From Dehalococcoidia bacterium UBA2991 (GTDB lineage Bacteria; Chloroflexota; Dehalococcoidia; Tepidiformales; Tepidiformaceae), in contig DEAD01000014.1 of assembly GCA_002346645.1 (NCBI GenBank), positions 6,522-70,521 of the forward strand: a DNA stretch of 64,000 nt. Direction: 5' to 3'. Positions 43,344 to 51,365 of the stretch are shown here, piece by piece. The translations under genes were made by a program, and so were the position numbers. The notes below the pieces were generated by a model. The model did no database searches. It had not been told where the DNA came from and saw only the letters and a program-made list of their open reading frames with translations. The first letter of the stretch is position 1; each line of letters begins with the position of its first letter.

Positions 43344-44090
43344 CTAGTCCTCCAGGATCTCCCATGTCGTCTGCACAGAGACGCTAACTGCCGAGGAGCC
43401 AGCCTGGATCGCAGTAACAGCCATCTCTGCACGAGATGCTGGACCAGAAAGAGGTGCGGCCCAGCTGGTCTCTACGATGGTGAGAGCCCTACCGAGCGTT
43501 ACTCCAGAGTGTTCCGCAAGTTGCTGGGCCTTAGAACGGGCATCAGCGATAGCAAGTTCACGGGCCTGCTGGGTAAGCGCGGTAGGGTCCTCGTGGGCAA
43601 AGTAAAGGTTACTAATGCGAATACTATCGCCCACTCTGTCTGATACTTCATCGATAAGTTCACCAACCCACTCTATATCTCGGACGGTGACTTTGACGTC
43701 ATTGGAGACCACATAGGAAGCGAGAAGAGTCTGTCCATCGGTCCGGGAGGCGTAAATAGGCCTAATTTGAAAATTGATCGTGCGTATATCTTGTTCATTG
43801 ACACCTTTTGCACGAAGAACAGCAACTACAGCGTTCGCCCGCTCGGCCGCTTCTCTACGGGCTTTGGCTACCGTTTTGGCACGAACCTCTACTCCCACGG
43901 TCAGCTCGGCAATGTCAGGCTCCGCCAAAACCTCCCCAATTCCGCTAACAACAATAGAGCGCTCGGCTTTTGTAACAGGGTCCACAGGGGTCTCAACTGT
44001 GGGATGTGCGTGGGCACCATCGCAGGCGGAGCCAAGAACGAGAACCACTGCAGCGGCCCCGAGGAGGGAACTTAAGCGATTGAACCTCAC
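43344..44090 (-). CDS. SIMPL-domain (DUF541) exported protein, probable lipoprotein
   Basis: 248 residues. A hydrophobic signal LLGAAAVVLVLGSAC ends in a Cys that may be lipidated. It is followed by the SIMPL domain: SIVVSGIGEVLAEPDIAELTVGV, KGVNEQDIRTINFQIRP and GVTLGRALTIVE. The function of this periplasmic/cell-surface family is unclear (stress-related in some species). I choose GTG 44090 with GGAGG 5 nt upstream over TTG 44108, because a TACGCT -10 (44111-44116) would put the transcription start downstream of that TTG. Confidence 0.85.
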   Translation of the reverse strand: MRFNRLSSLLGAAAVVLVLGSACDGAHAHPTVETPVDPVTKAERSIVVSGIGEVLAEPDIAELTVGVEVRAKTVAKARREAAERANAVVAVLRAKGVNEQDIRTINFQIRPIYASRTDGQTLLASYVVSNDVKVTVRDIEWVGELIDEVSDRVGDSIRISNLYFAHEDPTALTQQARELAIADARSKAQQLAEHSGVTLGRALTIVETSWAAPLSGPASRAEMAVTAIQAGSSAVSVSVQTTWEILED

Positions 44091-44110
44091 ACCAACCTCC
44101 GATCTCAATA

Positions 44111-44116
44111 AGCGTA
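44111..44116 (-). promoter_or_regulatory. Putative -10 box (TACGCT) of the SIMPL gene
   Basis: TACGCT on the minus strand. Transcription would start near 44103, giving a 13-nt leader with GGAGG before GTG 44090. Confidence 0.55.
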
Positions 44117-44133
44117 GGCCACAAAGTAAGGAT

Positions 44134-44161
44134 GGGCGACCCTTCAGCTAGAGGGTCGCCC
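44134..44161. promoter_or_regulatory. 10-bp perfect palindrome between the SIMPL and lepB promoters
   Basis: GGGCGACCCT and AGGGTCGCCC flank an 8-nt centre. With 17-nt spacers, the -35 hexamers of both divergent promoters (each with a TACGCT -10) fall inside the palindrome arms. A shared operator is the simplest reading; there is no U-tract on either strand to support a terminator. Confidence 0.65.
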
Positions 44162-44172
44162 GGTGCGAGTGA

Positions 44173-44178
44173 TACGCT
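44173..44178 (+). promoter_or_regulatory. Putative -10 box (TACGCT) of lepB
   Basis: TACGCT ends 6 nt before GTG 44185, predicting a leaderless lepB-pyrE mRNA. Confidence 0.6.
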
Positions 44179-44184
44179 CAGAGA

Positions 44185-45066
44185 GTGCCCACTCAAGATA
44201 AGGCCATCACTCCAACGTCTTCACAAGAAAAGATTGCCAGAACCCAGGACGGAGGGGAGATGATCGGCAAAGCAACGCCGTCAAGATCAAACTTGAGGAC
44301 TGCCCGAACAAGTTTTATGAAACGGCCTTTGAACTACCCACTACCAGCTCGCGAAGCAGAGGAGTTCCTAGTTCCTTCTTGGACAGCAGGTGCACTACCC
44401 GAAACAGCACAGAAGGGCCCGAACCGAAACCGCAAGCTGATCCGCGAGATCATCGAGACAGTTTTGCTAGCGCTTTTGGTTTTCTTAGCTGTACGAGTGA
44501 GCCTGCAGAACTACCTCGTGGAAGGCCACTCCATGTTCCCAACACTGGACCATGGCCAGCATATCCTGGTGAACAAACTGGTCTACGCCGAAATTAACAT
44601 GGACCGCCTGACGGATATCGTGCCCTTCGCCGATGCGGACGACGACGACATTCGTCAGCTATTTGGTAAACCTCAGAGAGGCGACATCATAGTATTTAAG
44701 AGCACAGCAGGAGGCGGGAACGACCTGATAAAAAGAGTAATCGGACTTCCTGGAGAGCAAGTGGATATTATCGAAGGGATCGTCTACATCGACGGCCATT
44801 TGCTAGACGAGCCCTATATCAAAGAGCCCTGGAATGATACCCACTCTCCAATCTTGATCCCTCCTCGACACTATTACGTTTTGGGAGATAACCGGAACAG
44901 CAGCCAGGACAGCCGCAGCGGACGCATCGGCTTAGTTCCTAGGGAACAGATTGTTGGAAAAGCATTGCTTCGATATTGGCCTTTTGGAGATTTTGGCCTC
45001 CCCCAAAATGGCGGAGCCAAGCTAATGGAAACAACGATTGGGAGTACGGAGGGGCAAACACGATGA
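44185..45066 (+). CDS. lepB: Signal peptidase I
   Basis: 293 residues. The catalytic Ser116 is in GHSMFPTL and the general base Lys183 in LIKRVIGLPGE; box E is GDNRNSSQDSR. One membrane segment (about 87-108) precedes the catalytic domain. The roughly 85 hydrophilic residues in front of it are unusually long. The GTG at 44185 is supported by a -10 six nt upstream; an ATG near residue 26 is an alternative. It removes signal peptides at the outer face of the membrane. It overlaps pyrE as ATGA. Confidence 0.93.
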   Translation: MPTQDKAITPTSSQEKIARTQDGGEMIGKATPSRSNLRTARTSFMKRPLNYPLPAREAEEFLVPSWTAGALPETAQKGPNRNRKLIREIIETVLLALLVFLAVRVSLQNYLVEGHSMFPTLDHGQHILVNKLVYAEINMDRLTDIVPFADADDDDIRQLFGKPQRGDIIVFKSTAGGGNDLIKRVIGLPGEQVDIIEGIVYIDGHLLDEPYIKEPWNDTHSPILIPPRHYYVLGDNRNSSQDSRSGRIGLVPREQIVGKALLRYWPFGDFGLPQNGGAKLMETTIGSTEGQTR

Positions 45067-45617
45067 CAGAAAACCTACGTAATGAACTTGAGCAACGGGG
45101 CGCAATGCTTGAAGGACACTTTCAACTAGCTAGCGGTCTCCATGCTGATATTTACATCGAGAAATTTCGAATCCTTCAATGGCCAGACTTAACCGGAAAA
45201 CTCTGTGCGCAGATTGCGAACCGTTTTGACGGGGCCGAAGCAAACATTGTGGCGGGTCCGACCACTGGTGGAGTCATCCTTGCTTTCGAGGTGGCCCGTC
45301 GAATGGGTTTGGCAGCTCTTATCGCAGAACGAAAGGAAACAGGCGGACGCGAATTTCGCAGGGGATTCCAACTAGGACCTGGCGATCGAGTTCTTGTTGT
45401 CGATGATGTGTTAACAACTGGGGGGAGCATCCATGACACCGTGGACGCGGTACGGGCACAGGGCGCAGACGTGATAGGAGTGGGTGTCATGGTTAACCGG
45501 GGAGCATCTCCAGATTTCGGAGCGCCGCTACACGCATGTCTGGAAGTGAAAGTTGGTGCATGGCCACCGGAAGATTGTGCCCTTTGCCGCGAAGGCATCG
45601 AATTGATCATCACCTGA
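45063..45617 (+). CDS. pyrE: Orotate phosphoribosyltransferase
   Basis: 184 residues of the type I PRTase fold. The PRPP loop is VLVVDDVLTTGGSIHDTVDA, with GHFQLASGLHADIYIEKF at the N-terminus and GPTTGGVILAFEVARR in the core, resembling the shorter OPRT of Thermus and archaea. It makes orotidine-5'-phosphate. ATG 45063 overlaps the lepB stop. A second OPRT-like gene lies at 50.6 kb. Confidence 0.88.
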   Translation: MTENLRNELEQRGAMLEGHFQLASGLHADIYIEKFRILQWPDLTGKLCAQIANRFDGAEANIVAGPTTGGVILAFEVARRMGLAALIAERKETGGREFRRGFQLGPGDRVLVVDDVLTTGGSIHDTVDAVRAQGADVIGVGVMVNRGASPDFGAPLHACLEVKVGAWPPEDCALCREGIELIIT

Positions 45618-45642
45618 TAACAGGCAGGCTTGGCAAGATTCG

Positions 45643-45648
45643 TAGAAT
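45643..45648 (+). promoter_or_regulatory. Putative -10 box (TAGAAT) of the DinB-like gene
   Basis: TAGAAT ends 6 nt before ATG 45655, with the same geometry as rpe. A leaderless dinB-folP mRNA is predicted. Confidence 0.65.
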
Positions 45649-45654
45649 GAACGC

Positions 45655-46155
45655 ATGCAAGAGGCCCCTACCAGCAGTGACCGATTTCTTCTAAAGGCCC
45701 TCGGAGAAGCAGCAGGGGAGTTACAGAACCTGCTCTGGTCTGCTAGTGAGGGTCAGTCTCGGGAGTCAGCAAGCCCTCCCGATGAAGGATGGTGTTTGCT
45801 GGCAATCGGGGTTCACCTGGCCGAAGTAGAAAGGTCAACCAACCTTCAATTCGAAACAATCCTTCGAAGGCCCAATGCCCCAATCCACCACGTTGACCTA
45901 GACGATATTCCCTTCCCCGAGGACTATGCGTATATGACTATCAACGAGGCAATCTCGGGATTCGCTCATGCGCGACAGGAAACTGCATACTCGCTATGGG
46001 GACTTACACATGAGCAATGGGAACGAACCGCGCTGCATCCCTATCGCGGCAAGGTGGCACTAATCGACCTCGTCCGGGACCTTTACAAGCACGACTTAGA
46101 ACATCTATGGCAGGCACGTCGCATGCTGGGCCTGGACCCGGTCGCTCGCCGGTGA
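45655..46155 (+). CDS. DinB/YfiT-family metal-binding helical protein
   Basis: 166 residues of the four-helix DinB-like fold. The metal triad is visible as His in IGVHLAEVER and two His in DLYKHDLEHLWQ. Related proteins are thiol-dependent transferases (bacillithiol/mycothiol type) or orphans, and the cofactor here is unknown. The end overlaps folP as GTGA. Confidence 0.8.
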   Translation: MQEAPTSSDRFLLKALGEAAGELQNLLWSASEGQSRESASPPDEGWCLLAIGVHLAEVERSTNLQFETILRRPNAPIHHVDLDDIPFPEDYAYMTINEAISGFAHARQETAYSLWGLTHEQWERTALHPYRGKVALIDLVRDLYKHDLEHLWQARRMLGLDPVARR

Positions 46156-47354
46156 CGCCATTGTTACGGGTAGTGCCCCCGGCCCCTTGGGTCCTAACCC
46201 TCGATAGGAAAACTGAACACATTGCATTCTTTAGCGATGACCTTGAACAGCTAGCACTCGCAACTAGTGCTCTCGGGTTGGGCCTGACATTGGAGGAGGA
46301 AACAGGTCGGGTTTCTGCTAGCCGCCAGGACCTTAAGCGTTTAGCCCAAGAGCTTAAGCAGCGCAGAAGCCCTCTGGTGGATCCGCTGGAACGCTACCTT
46401 TCACCCATTGAACAGTGGAAGGCAGGAAGCCGCGAGCTGAAATTGGACTCGCCACTAGTGATGGGAATCGTAAACCTGACAGAGGACTCGTTCTCAGGTG
46501 ATGGGGTGGGAACCGACGTCACAGCAGCGCTTTCCCATGCCGAAAGACTGCGGTCGGAAGGCGCAGACATCATCGATGTTGGAGCAGAGACAGCAAGGGC
46601 TAGCCGTCCACAGTTAGAAGCACATCTCGAAGCTACCATTGCATCGCCTGTGGTAGCTGCCCTTGCGCGCGAAGGACACCTGGTTTCAATCGACACCTAC
46701 AAACGTGAAGTAGCCGAGGCAGCAGTACAAGCGGGAGCCACCATCGTTAACGACATCAGTGGGCTAACCCTGGGAACCGAGGCGGCAAAAGCCGCAGCCG
46801 AAGGTGGGGCTGGCTATGTTCTTAACTACAGCTATTCCGTACCCAAACATCGTCCTGATCCAGCACCCAACTATGCCGATGTCGTAATGACTACAATTTC
46901 GTGGATGGCGGACCGACTAAAAGAATTGGAACGCGTAGGGCTTCCCCGAAACGCTATTGCAATCGACCCAGGCATTGCCTTCGGGAAAAGCCACGACGAG
47001 GATCTACAAGCATTACGCCGCCTATGCGAACTAGGGACCGCCGGGCAGCCGTTGCTCCTGGCGCACTCGCGAAAAAATTACATAGGTACCGTTTCTGGAG
47101 CAGGGCCGGAAGACCGCGACCTCGAAACGCACATCTCAACAGCATTGGCATATGTGCAGGGCGCACGCATTTTCCGTGTACATGACGTAGCAGGCACACG
47201 TCGAACACTGGCTATGGCAGCTGCGATTGCCACCGCAACGGCAGGTAATTTTAGTCCCGATGAGAATAGCTGGCCGTGGGCCGCAGGTGTTACTGCATCG
47301 GACGCGATTGCAGAAAAAGCTGTCATCGAACCTCCCCAGGGGCAGCGCTGGTAG
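46152..47354 (+). CDS. folP: Dihydropteroate synthase with N-terminal extension
   Basis: 400 residues. The TIM-barrel DHPS domain begins near residue 98 with PLVMGIVNLTEDSFSGDG (pterin/pABA loop), then SIDTYKREVAEAAVQAGA, IVNDISG, AIDPGIAFGK and RVHDVAGTRRTL. The sequence NLTEDSF replaces the common NVTPDSF. About 100 residues precede the barrel, as in DHPS and DHPS-related proteins of several non-proteobacterial lineages. GTG 46152 overlaps the DinB stop; the longer frame to 46017 is not supported. Confidence 0.87.
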   Translation: MTPLLRVVPPAPWVLTLDRKTEHIAFFSDDLEQLALATSALGLGLTLEEETGRVSASRQDLKRLAQELKQRRSPLVDPLERYLSPIEQWKAGSRELKLDSPLVMGIVNLTEDSFSGDGVGTDVTAALSHAERLRSEGADIIDVGAETARASRPQLEAHLEATIASPVVAALAREGHLVSIDTYKREVAEAAVQAGATIVNDISGLTLGTEAAKAAAEGGAGYVLNYSYSVPKHRPDPAPNYADVVMTTISWMADRLKELERVGLPRNAIAIDPGIAFGKSHDEDLQALRRLCELGTAGQPLLLAHSRKNYIGTVSGAGPEDRDLETHISTALAYVQGARIFRVHDVAGTRRTLAMAAAIATATAGNFSPDENSWPWAAGVTASDAIAEKAVIEPPQGQRW

Positions 47355-47359
47355 CAATT

Positions 47360-47375
47360 AGGCATCCGCCTTTTT
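47360..47375 (+). terminator. Weak terminator after folP
   Basis: AGGC-ATCC-GCCT (4-bp stem) followed by a five-T run begins about 6 nt after the folP stop. The stem is short, so termination would be partial. Confidence 0.35.
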
Positions 47376-47399
47376 AAGCGCATGTTCATGAGCGTTCTG

Positions 47400-47405
47400 T
47401 ATGCT
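47400..47405 (+). promoter_or_regulatory. Putative -10 box (TATGCT) of the histidine phosphatase gene
   Basis: TATGCT ends 7 nt before ATG 47413 and overlaps the upstream ATG at 47401, ruling the latter out as the start if the box is used. Confidence 0.55.
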
Positions 47406-47412
47406 CAGCACG

Positions 47413-48132
47413 ATGACTCAACCACAACGCGGTCCAGCTTCAAATGCGTTCAACCAAGCATTCCTCTCTGGAATTGAAGGAACACTGGAACTCGTGCTGG
47501 TGCGACATGGACAGCAATCCATCCCCAGCGCACCGAATGCACGCATCGGTGATTCAGTAGATGCACCACTAAGTGAACTCGGCCGAGAGCAGGCTCGCCT
47601 GGTAGGCGAGAGATTCGCAACTGAATCGATTGATGCAGTTTATTCAAGTGGACTTAGCCGAGCGTTCGACACAGGAGCAGCTATTGGCAGCCACCACGGG
47701 CTCGAACCAGTCGTGGTAGACAATCTACGAGAGATCGGAATGTTTCGTGATGTTCCTCCCGACCAGACCGCAGCCGAAGCTTTAGGTGTGGATTATTTAG
47801 CGGGGGTTCGCGAACGAATGGCGCGGGAACGTTCGTGGGATGTATTTCCTCTTACCGAATCTAGTGCTGAGTTCTCCAAACGGGTAATCAATGCGTTTGA
47901 AGAGATCATTGCAAGACATGAGGGAGAGGCAGCGCGGGTAGTAGTCGCATGCCATGGTGGTGTCATAAACGCCTATACCGGCTACATAATCGAGACCTCA
48001 AACGACATGTTCTTCAGGCCCGCCCACGCCTCTGTGCACCTCGTTTGCGCAAAAGGGTGGTTCCGCGCACTGCACAGCCTGAACGACACCCGACACCTAG
48101 AGACGGAAAAGGGAAGTTTCGTGACGTATTGA
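47413..48132 (+). CDS. Histidine-phosphatase (phosphoglycerate-mutase-like) protein
   Basis: 239 residues. The catalytic RHG is in LVLVRHGQQS, followed by PLSELGREQARLVGERF and the second catalytic His in VVACHGGVINAYTGY. It could be a phosphatase of small phosphometabolites or a cofactor-dependent mutase relative. ATG 47413 is chosen over 47401 because the -10 box overlaps the latter. Confidence 0.87.
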   Translation: MTQPQRGPASNAFNQAFLSGIEGTLELVLVRHGQQSIPSAPNARIGDSVDAPLSELGREQARLVGERFATESIDAVYSSGLSRAFDTGAAIGSHHGLEPVVVDNLREIGMFRDVPPDQTAAEALGVDYLAGVRERMARERSWDVFPLTESSAEFSKRVINAFEEIIARHEGEAARVVVACHGGVINAYTGYIIETSNDMFFRPAHASVHLVCAKGWFRALHSLNDTRHLETEKGSFVTY

Positions 48133-48222
48133 AGGGCAAACCAAGTTAGCTCTTTCAACTCTTGTCTTTGATGGTCGTACGAATCAATTCGCTTTAGGCG
48201 CTGGCGGTCAATGCGCGTCGCA

Positions 48223-48627
48223 TCATAACTTGCCCCAGATAGTTCTCCGGTTCCAACAGTGAGCACAGACGACAGCCATCTCCGCAGGATCATGAGACCC
48301 AACTGAGGGATATAGCTCATCAGAAAGGTGCCTGAGACAAAACCGCCCTCCACACTTATCGCAATTAAAGGAAGGGCTTTTCTCGCAACCTTCAAGGCCA
48401 CAAAGACCATCAAGATTGCGCCGGTTCACACCACGTACGTACTTTTGATGTGCAGGAAGCTCATCATGCTTAGCGACACATGGAGAGCGGGAACAAACTG
48501 CATCGTAGCCTTCGAGGTAGTAGGCGTGTTCACGACAGAAGAACCTAGAGCAGTACTGACAGGTGTCAGCAGGAGAACGTCGACACCGACGAATGCGTCC
48601 CCCAAGCTCACACCACTCATTAACCAC
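48223..48627 (-). CDS. Tandem AN1-like zinc-finger protein
   Basis: 134 residues with two Cys/His modules of identical spacing C-x7-C-x2-C-x4-C-x2-H: CRRSPADTCQYCSRFFCREH and, 50 residues on, CEKSPSFNCDKCGGRFCLRH. Further Cys pairs lie before and after, as in AN1/B-box-type zinc fingers. The role is unknown; RNA or protein binding is likely. GTG 48627 is supported by TACGGT ending 6 nt upstream. The frame remains open upstream but lacks start codons. Confidence 0.75.
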   Translation of the reverse strand: MVNEWCELGGRIRRCRRSPADTCQYCSRFFCREHAYYLEGYDAVCSRSPCVAKHDELPAHQKYVRGVNRRNLDGLCGLEGCEKSPSFNCDKCGGRFCLRHLSDELYPSVGSHDPAEMAVVCAHCWNRRTIWGKL

Positions 48628-48633
48628 GAAATC

Positions 48634-48639
48634 ACCGTA
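48634..48639 (-). promoter_or_regulatory. Putative -10 box (TACGGT) of the zinc-finger gene
   Basis: TACGGT on the minus strand ends 6 nt before GTG 48627, predicting a leaderless mRNA and supporting this start codon. Confidence 0.5.
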
Positions 48640-48736
48640 CCGGTTCCCGCAAAAGCAAGCCAGTGGCGGAAATGAAAGCTGGTTTACGCCCCGAACCGGC
48701 TGGTCTATCGTTCACCGCGCTAATCAAGGAGGCGGT

Positions 48737-49225
48737 ATGAGCGACGAGCCGCAAGAATCTCTGATCACGGATGAGATGCAAGCATCGATCGGCAAGGATT
48801 CAGAGATAACTACTCTAGAGATCGATAAGACCTCCGTGAGAATGTTCGCCCGATCCGTGGGATACACCGACCCTGTCTATTACGACGAGGAGGCCGCCCA
48901 GGCAGCAGGCTACCGAAGCCTACCTGCGCCTCCTGGATACCTGGGAACCCCGCTTTACGACCCGAACAAGCGCTCCGCACGCCCTACACAGGTAGCTCTA
49001 GAGCCAAGCAGACCTCTTAAGCGGATGCTTAACGGTGGCACCGACATCGAATATCTGGCCGATATCTGTGCAGGTGACGTTCTCACCTCAACTAGTGCTG
49101 TTTCTTCCATCGAGGAGAGATTAGGGCGGCTCGGGGAGATGCTAATCACCACAACAAAAACTACATACCGAAACCAGCACGGTGAGATCGTTGCGATCAT
49201 GACCGGCACCGGTATTCGGTACTAG
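48737..49225 (+). CDS. MaoC-like N-terminal (FAS1-type) dehydratase subunit
   Basis: 162-residue hot-dog protein similar to the N-terminal half of type-2 enoyl-CoA hydratases: VRMFARSVGYTDPVYYDEEAAQAAG-type start (quoted in part), LPAPPGYLGTPLYD, and a C-terminal TTKTTYRNQHGEIVAIM. Such subunits pair with a MaoC protein encoded next door, here 10 nt downstream. ATG 48737 has AAGGAGG 4 nt upstream; the open frame to 48563 runs antisense to the zinc-finger gene. Confidence 0.85.
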   Translation: MSDEPQESLITDEMQASIGKDSEITTLEIDKTSVRMFARSVGYTDPVYYDEEAAQAAGYRSLPAPPGYLGTPLYDPNKRSARPTQVALEPSRPLKRMLNGGTDIEYLADICAGDVLTSTSAVSSIEERLGRLGEMLITTTKTTYRNQHGEIVAIMTGTGIRY

Positions 49226-49235
49226 GAGGACAACC

Positions 49236-49652
49236 ATGAGCGCATCTTGGGACAACGTGCATGAGGGGATGGAGATTCCCACCCTGACAAAAAATTGCAG
49301 CACTCAGCAATTGGTTTACTGGGCAGCAGGCTCAGGCGACTTCTATCAAATCCACTACGACCACAACTTTGCACGCGCTACAGGGCTCGAAAACATCATC
49401 GTGCACGGCGCTTTAAAACATGCTTTTCTCGGACAGTTGCTGCACGATTGGGTCGGGAATGAAGGCAGTGTGAAACGGGTAGGTTGCAGCTATCGGGGCA
49501 TGGATTTCCCCGACCAAGATATACAGTGCAAAGGCATCGTTACCCGAAAATATGAGGAAGCTGGCGAGCGCCTCGTTGATGTCGAAATCTGGACCGAGAA
49601 CCCAGACGGAGTAAAAACCTCACCAGGCACTGGAACCGTTCGCCTGCCTTAG
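49236..49652 (+). CDS. MaoC-like (R)-specific enoyl-CoA hydratase subunit
   Basis: 138-residue hot-dog protein with the hydratase motif SGDFYQIHYDHNFARATG (catalytic Asp and His) and IIVHGALKHAFLGQLL. With the upstream subunit it probably hydrates trans-2-enoyl-CoA of a fatty acid, sterol or aromatic side chain. AGGAGG before ATG 49236; an SDR gene follows by 10 nt with its own AGGAGA. Confidence 0.88.
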   Translation: MSASWDNVHEGMEIPTLTKNCSTQQLVYWAAGSGDFYQIHYDHNFARATGLENIIVHGALKHAFLGQLLHDWVGNEGSVKRVGCSYRGMDFPDQDIQCKGIVTRKYEEAGERLVDVEIWTENPDGVKTSPGTGTVRLP

Positions 49653-49662
49653 GAGAACAATC

Positions 49663-50634
49663 ATGGGAACCCTTCTTGAAGGACGCGTCGTCGCAATGAC
49701 AGGGGCAGGCCGAGGAATCGGGCGAGCATCCGCGCTTTTGGCTGCCTCAGAGGGGGCACAAATCATCGTCAACGACCCCGGGGTAAATCCTGACGGTAGC
49801 GGGCATGACGACGACCCAGCTGCACAGGTGGTAGCCGAAATCAAGGAAGCCGGGGGCGAAGCAACAGCGAACTTCGCAGATGTATCATCGATGGAAGGCG
49901 GCGAGAGCGTCATTCAGACAGCTCTAGACACCTACGGAAGGCTGGATGGCTTAATCAACTTTGCAGCGATTCTGCGCGACCGAATGGTCTTCAACATGAC
50001 GGAGGAGGAGTGGGACGACGTTATCCGCATCGACCTAAAAGGGCACTTCACTACGACAAAACCCGCCGCAGTTCTGTTCCGCCAACAACGCTATGGACGC
50101 ATCATCAATTACTCCTCAGTATCGGGCCTCCAGGGAAATTCAGGACAGGCTAACTATGGCGCGGCAAAGGCAGGCGTGGCAGGCCTAACCCGAGTAGCAG
50201 CACGCGACCTTGGCCGCTACGGCGTAACTGTAAACGCCATTGCACCGGGAGCAGCTACACGCCTGACAGCAACAGTCCCAGATTCAACCCGGCAGATCCG
50301 AGAGCAGCGAGGAATGACTCCGGCCAGCGGGAGGGCAGCGGAAGAACAGCGCCGGGCTGCGCAGGCTTCTGGCATGCGAGGTCCTGAGATGGTCGCGCCC
50401 ATGACAGTCTTCCTACTGCTTGATGAGGCCTGGAATATTAACGGCAAGATCTTCTCGGTAGCAGGTGGCCAGGTGGGGCTGCTTAACGAGATCTACCCCC
50501 CCCTACGCACGATCTACAAAGATGGAATGTGGACGCTAGAGGAGTTACTGCAGCTTGTTCCAACACAACTTATGGCAGGCATTGGGAACCCCGCACCACC
50601 ACCCGAAGAACTAACCATTCCCGGGCGTAGCTGA
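49663..50634 (+). CDS. Short-chain dehydrogenase, multifunctional-enzyme-2-like hydroxyacyl-CoA DH
   Basis: 323 residues. The cofactor motif TGAGRGIG is near the N-terminus, with catalytic Ser-Tyr-Lys in YSSVSGLQ...YGAAK. It resembles the dehydrogenase part of peroxisomal MFE-2 (VNDPGVNPDGSG; ILRDRMVFNMTEEEWDDVI). The usual NNAG stabilising motif is changed to NFAA. The operon with MaoC subunits suggests a hydratase-dehydrogenase pair of beta-oxidation. A paralogue is at 56.3 kb. Confidence 0.88.
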   Translation: MGTLLEGRVVAMTGAGRGIGRASALLAASEGAQIIVNDPGVNPDGSGHDDDPAAQVVAEIKEAGGEATANFADVSSMEGGESVIQTALDTYGRLDGLINFAAILRDRMVFNMTEEEWDDVIRIDLKGHFTTTKPAAVLFRQQRYGRIINYSSVSGLQGNSGQANYGAAKAGVAGLTRVAARDLGRYGVTVNAIAPGAATRLTATVPDSTRQIREQRGMTPASGRAAEEQRRAAQASGMRGPEMVAPMTVFLLLDEAWNINGKIFSVAGGQVGLLNEIYPPLRTIYKDGMWTLEELLQLVPTQLMAGIGNPAPPPEELTIPGRS

Positions 50635-50648
50635 GCCACATCTCTATC

Positions 50649-51293
50649 TTAGCCACCCTGCCGGGACTGAATGTATTTCCGGATTCGTTCGTAATCCGAC
50701 ACCTCAATTCGTCCCGAGTAGCGAAGATAGTTGGCGATCTGGTCGAGGGTAAGAATGCTTACAAGATTTATGCCCATCGCTTTGAGCGCCGCACTGCCCC
50801 CCTCCTGCCGATCTATAAGGGTCACCGCATCATGAGATACCAGCCCCTCATCCCTTAGCACTGCTGCCGTTTCAAGAATACTGCTGCCACCGGTGATTAA
50901 ATCATCGATGATTAGGCAGGACTGACCACGAACGTAGTTCCCCTCGATTAGATCTTCCTTCACTGTCCCCGGCGGATGGATGTAGATCATGGGAGTTTTG
51001 ACATGAAGGGAAAATGCAGTGGCAACGTGAAGTCCACCAAAAGGAACCCCCGCCACAAGAGTAAATGGCTGCACTTGAGGATGGCGCATTGAAACAAGCG
51101 CCTCAAGCTTTAGACGAATGATGTCAGCGCAACGCTGAAGAGCATGTGGGCTACTAATAAGTAGCCGTAAATTGATGTAGATCGGAGAATCGACCGCAGT
51201 TCGACCGAGGGTAAAGTTTCCCAGCTCAACGGCTCCGAGCTCCCAGAGCTCTTCAGCTAGCCAAAGGTTTTCCGTGGTGGTTTCTTCGTTCAG
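50649..51293 (-). CDS. Second orotate phosphoribosyltransferase-like protein (probable CTG start)
   Basis: 214 residues, resembling eukaryotic UMP-synthase-type OPRT: ELGNFTLGRTAVDSPIYINL, LVAGVPFGGLHVATAF, PRPP loop CLIIDDLITGGSSILETA and VTLIDRQEGG. The first ATG in frame is at 51089, but clear homology continues 68 codons upstream and there is no ATG, GTG or TTG there. A GGGAGG (51302-51307) lies 8 nt before CTG 51293, which gives the family length. A missing base in the sequence is the alternative. Confidence 0.78.
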   Translation of the reverse strand: MNEETTTENLWLAEELWELGAVELGNFTLGRTAVDSPIYINLRLLISSPHALQRCADIIRLKLEALVSMRHPQVQPFTLVAGVPFGGLHVATAFSLHVKTPMIYIHPPGTVKEDLIEGNYVRGQSCLIIDDLITGGSSILETAAVLRDEGLVSHDAVTLIDRQEGGSAALKAMGINLVSILTLDQIANYLRYSGRIEVSDYERIRKYIQSRQGG

Positions 51294-51365
51294 GGCCTGG
51301 GCCTCCCGCCATTAAGGTTTTGGATTGAATCGCCGCCCCAGTTCTCCGGTACAGCGCTAAAAGTG

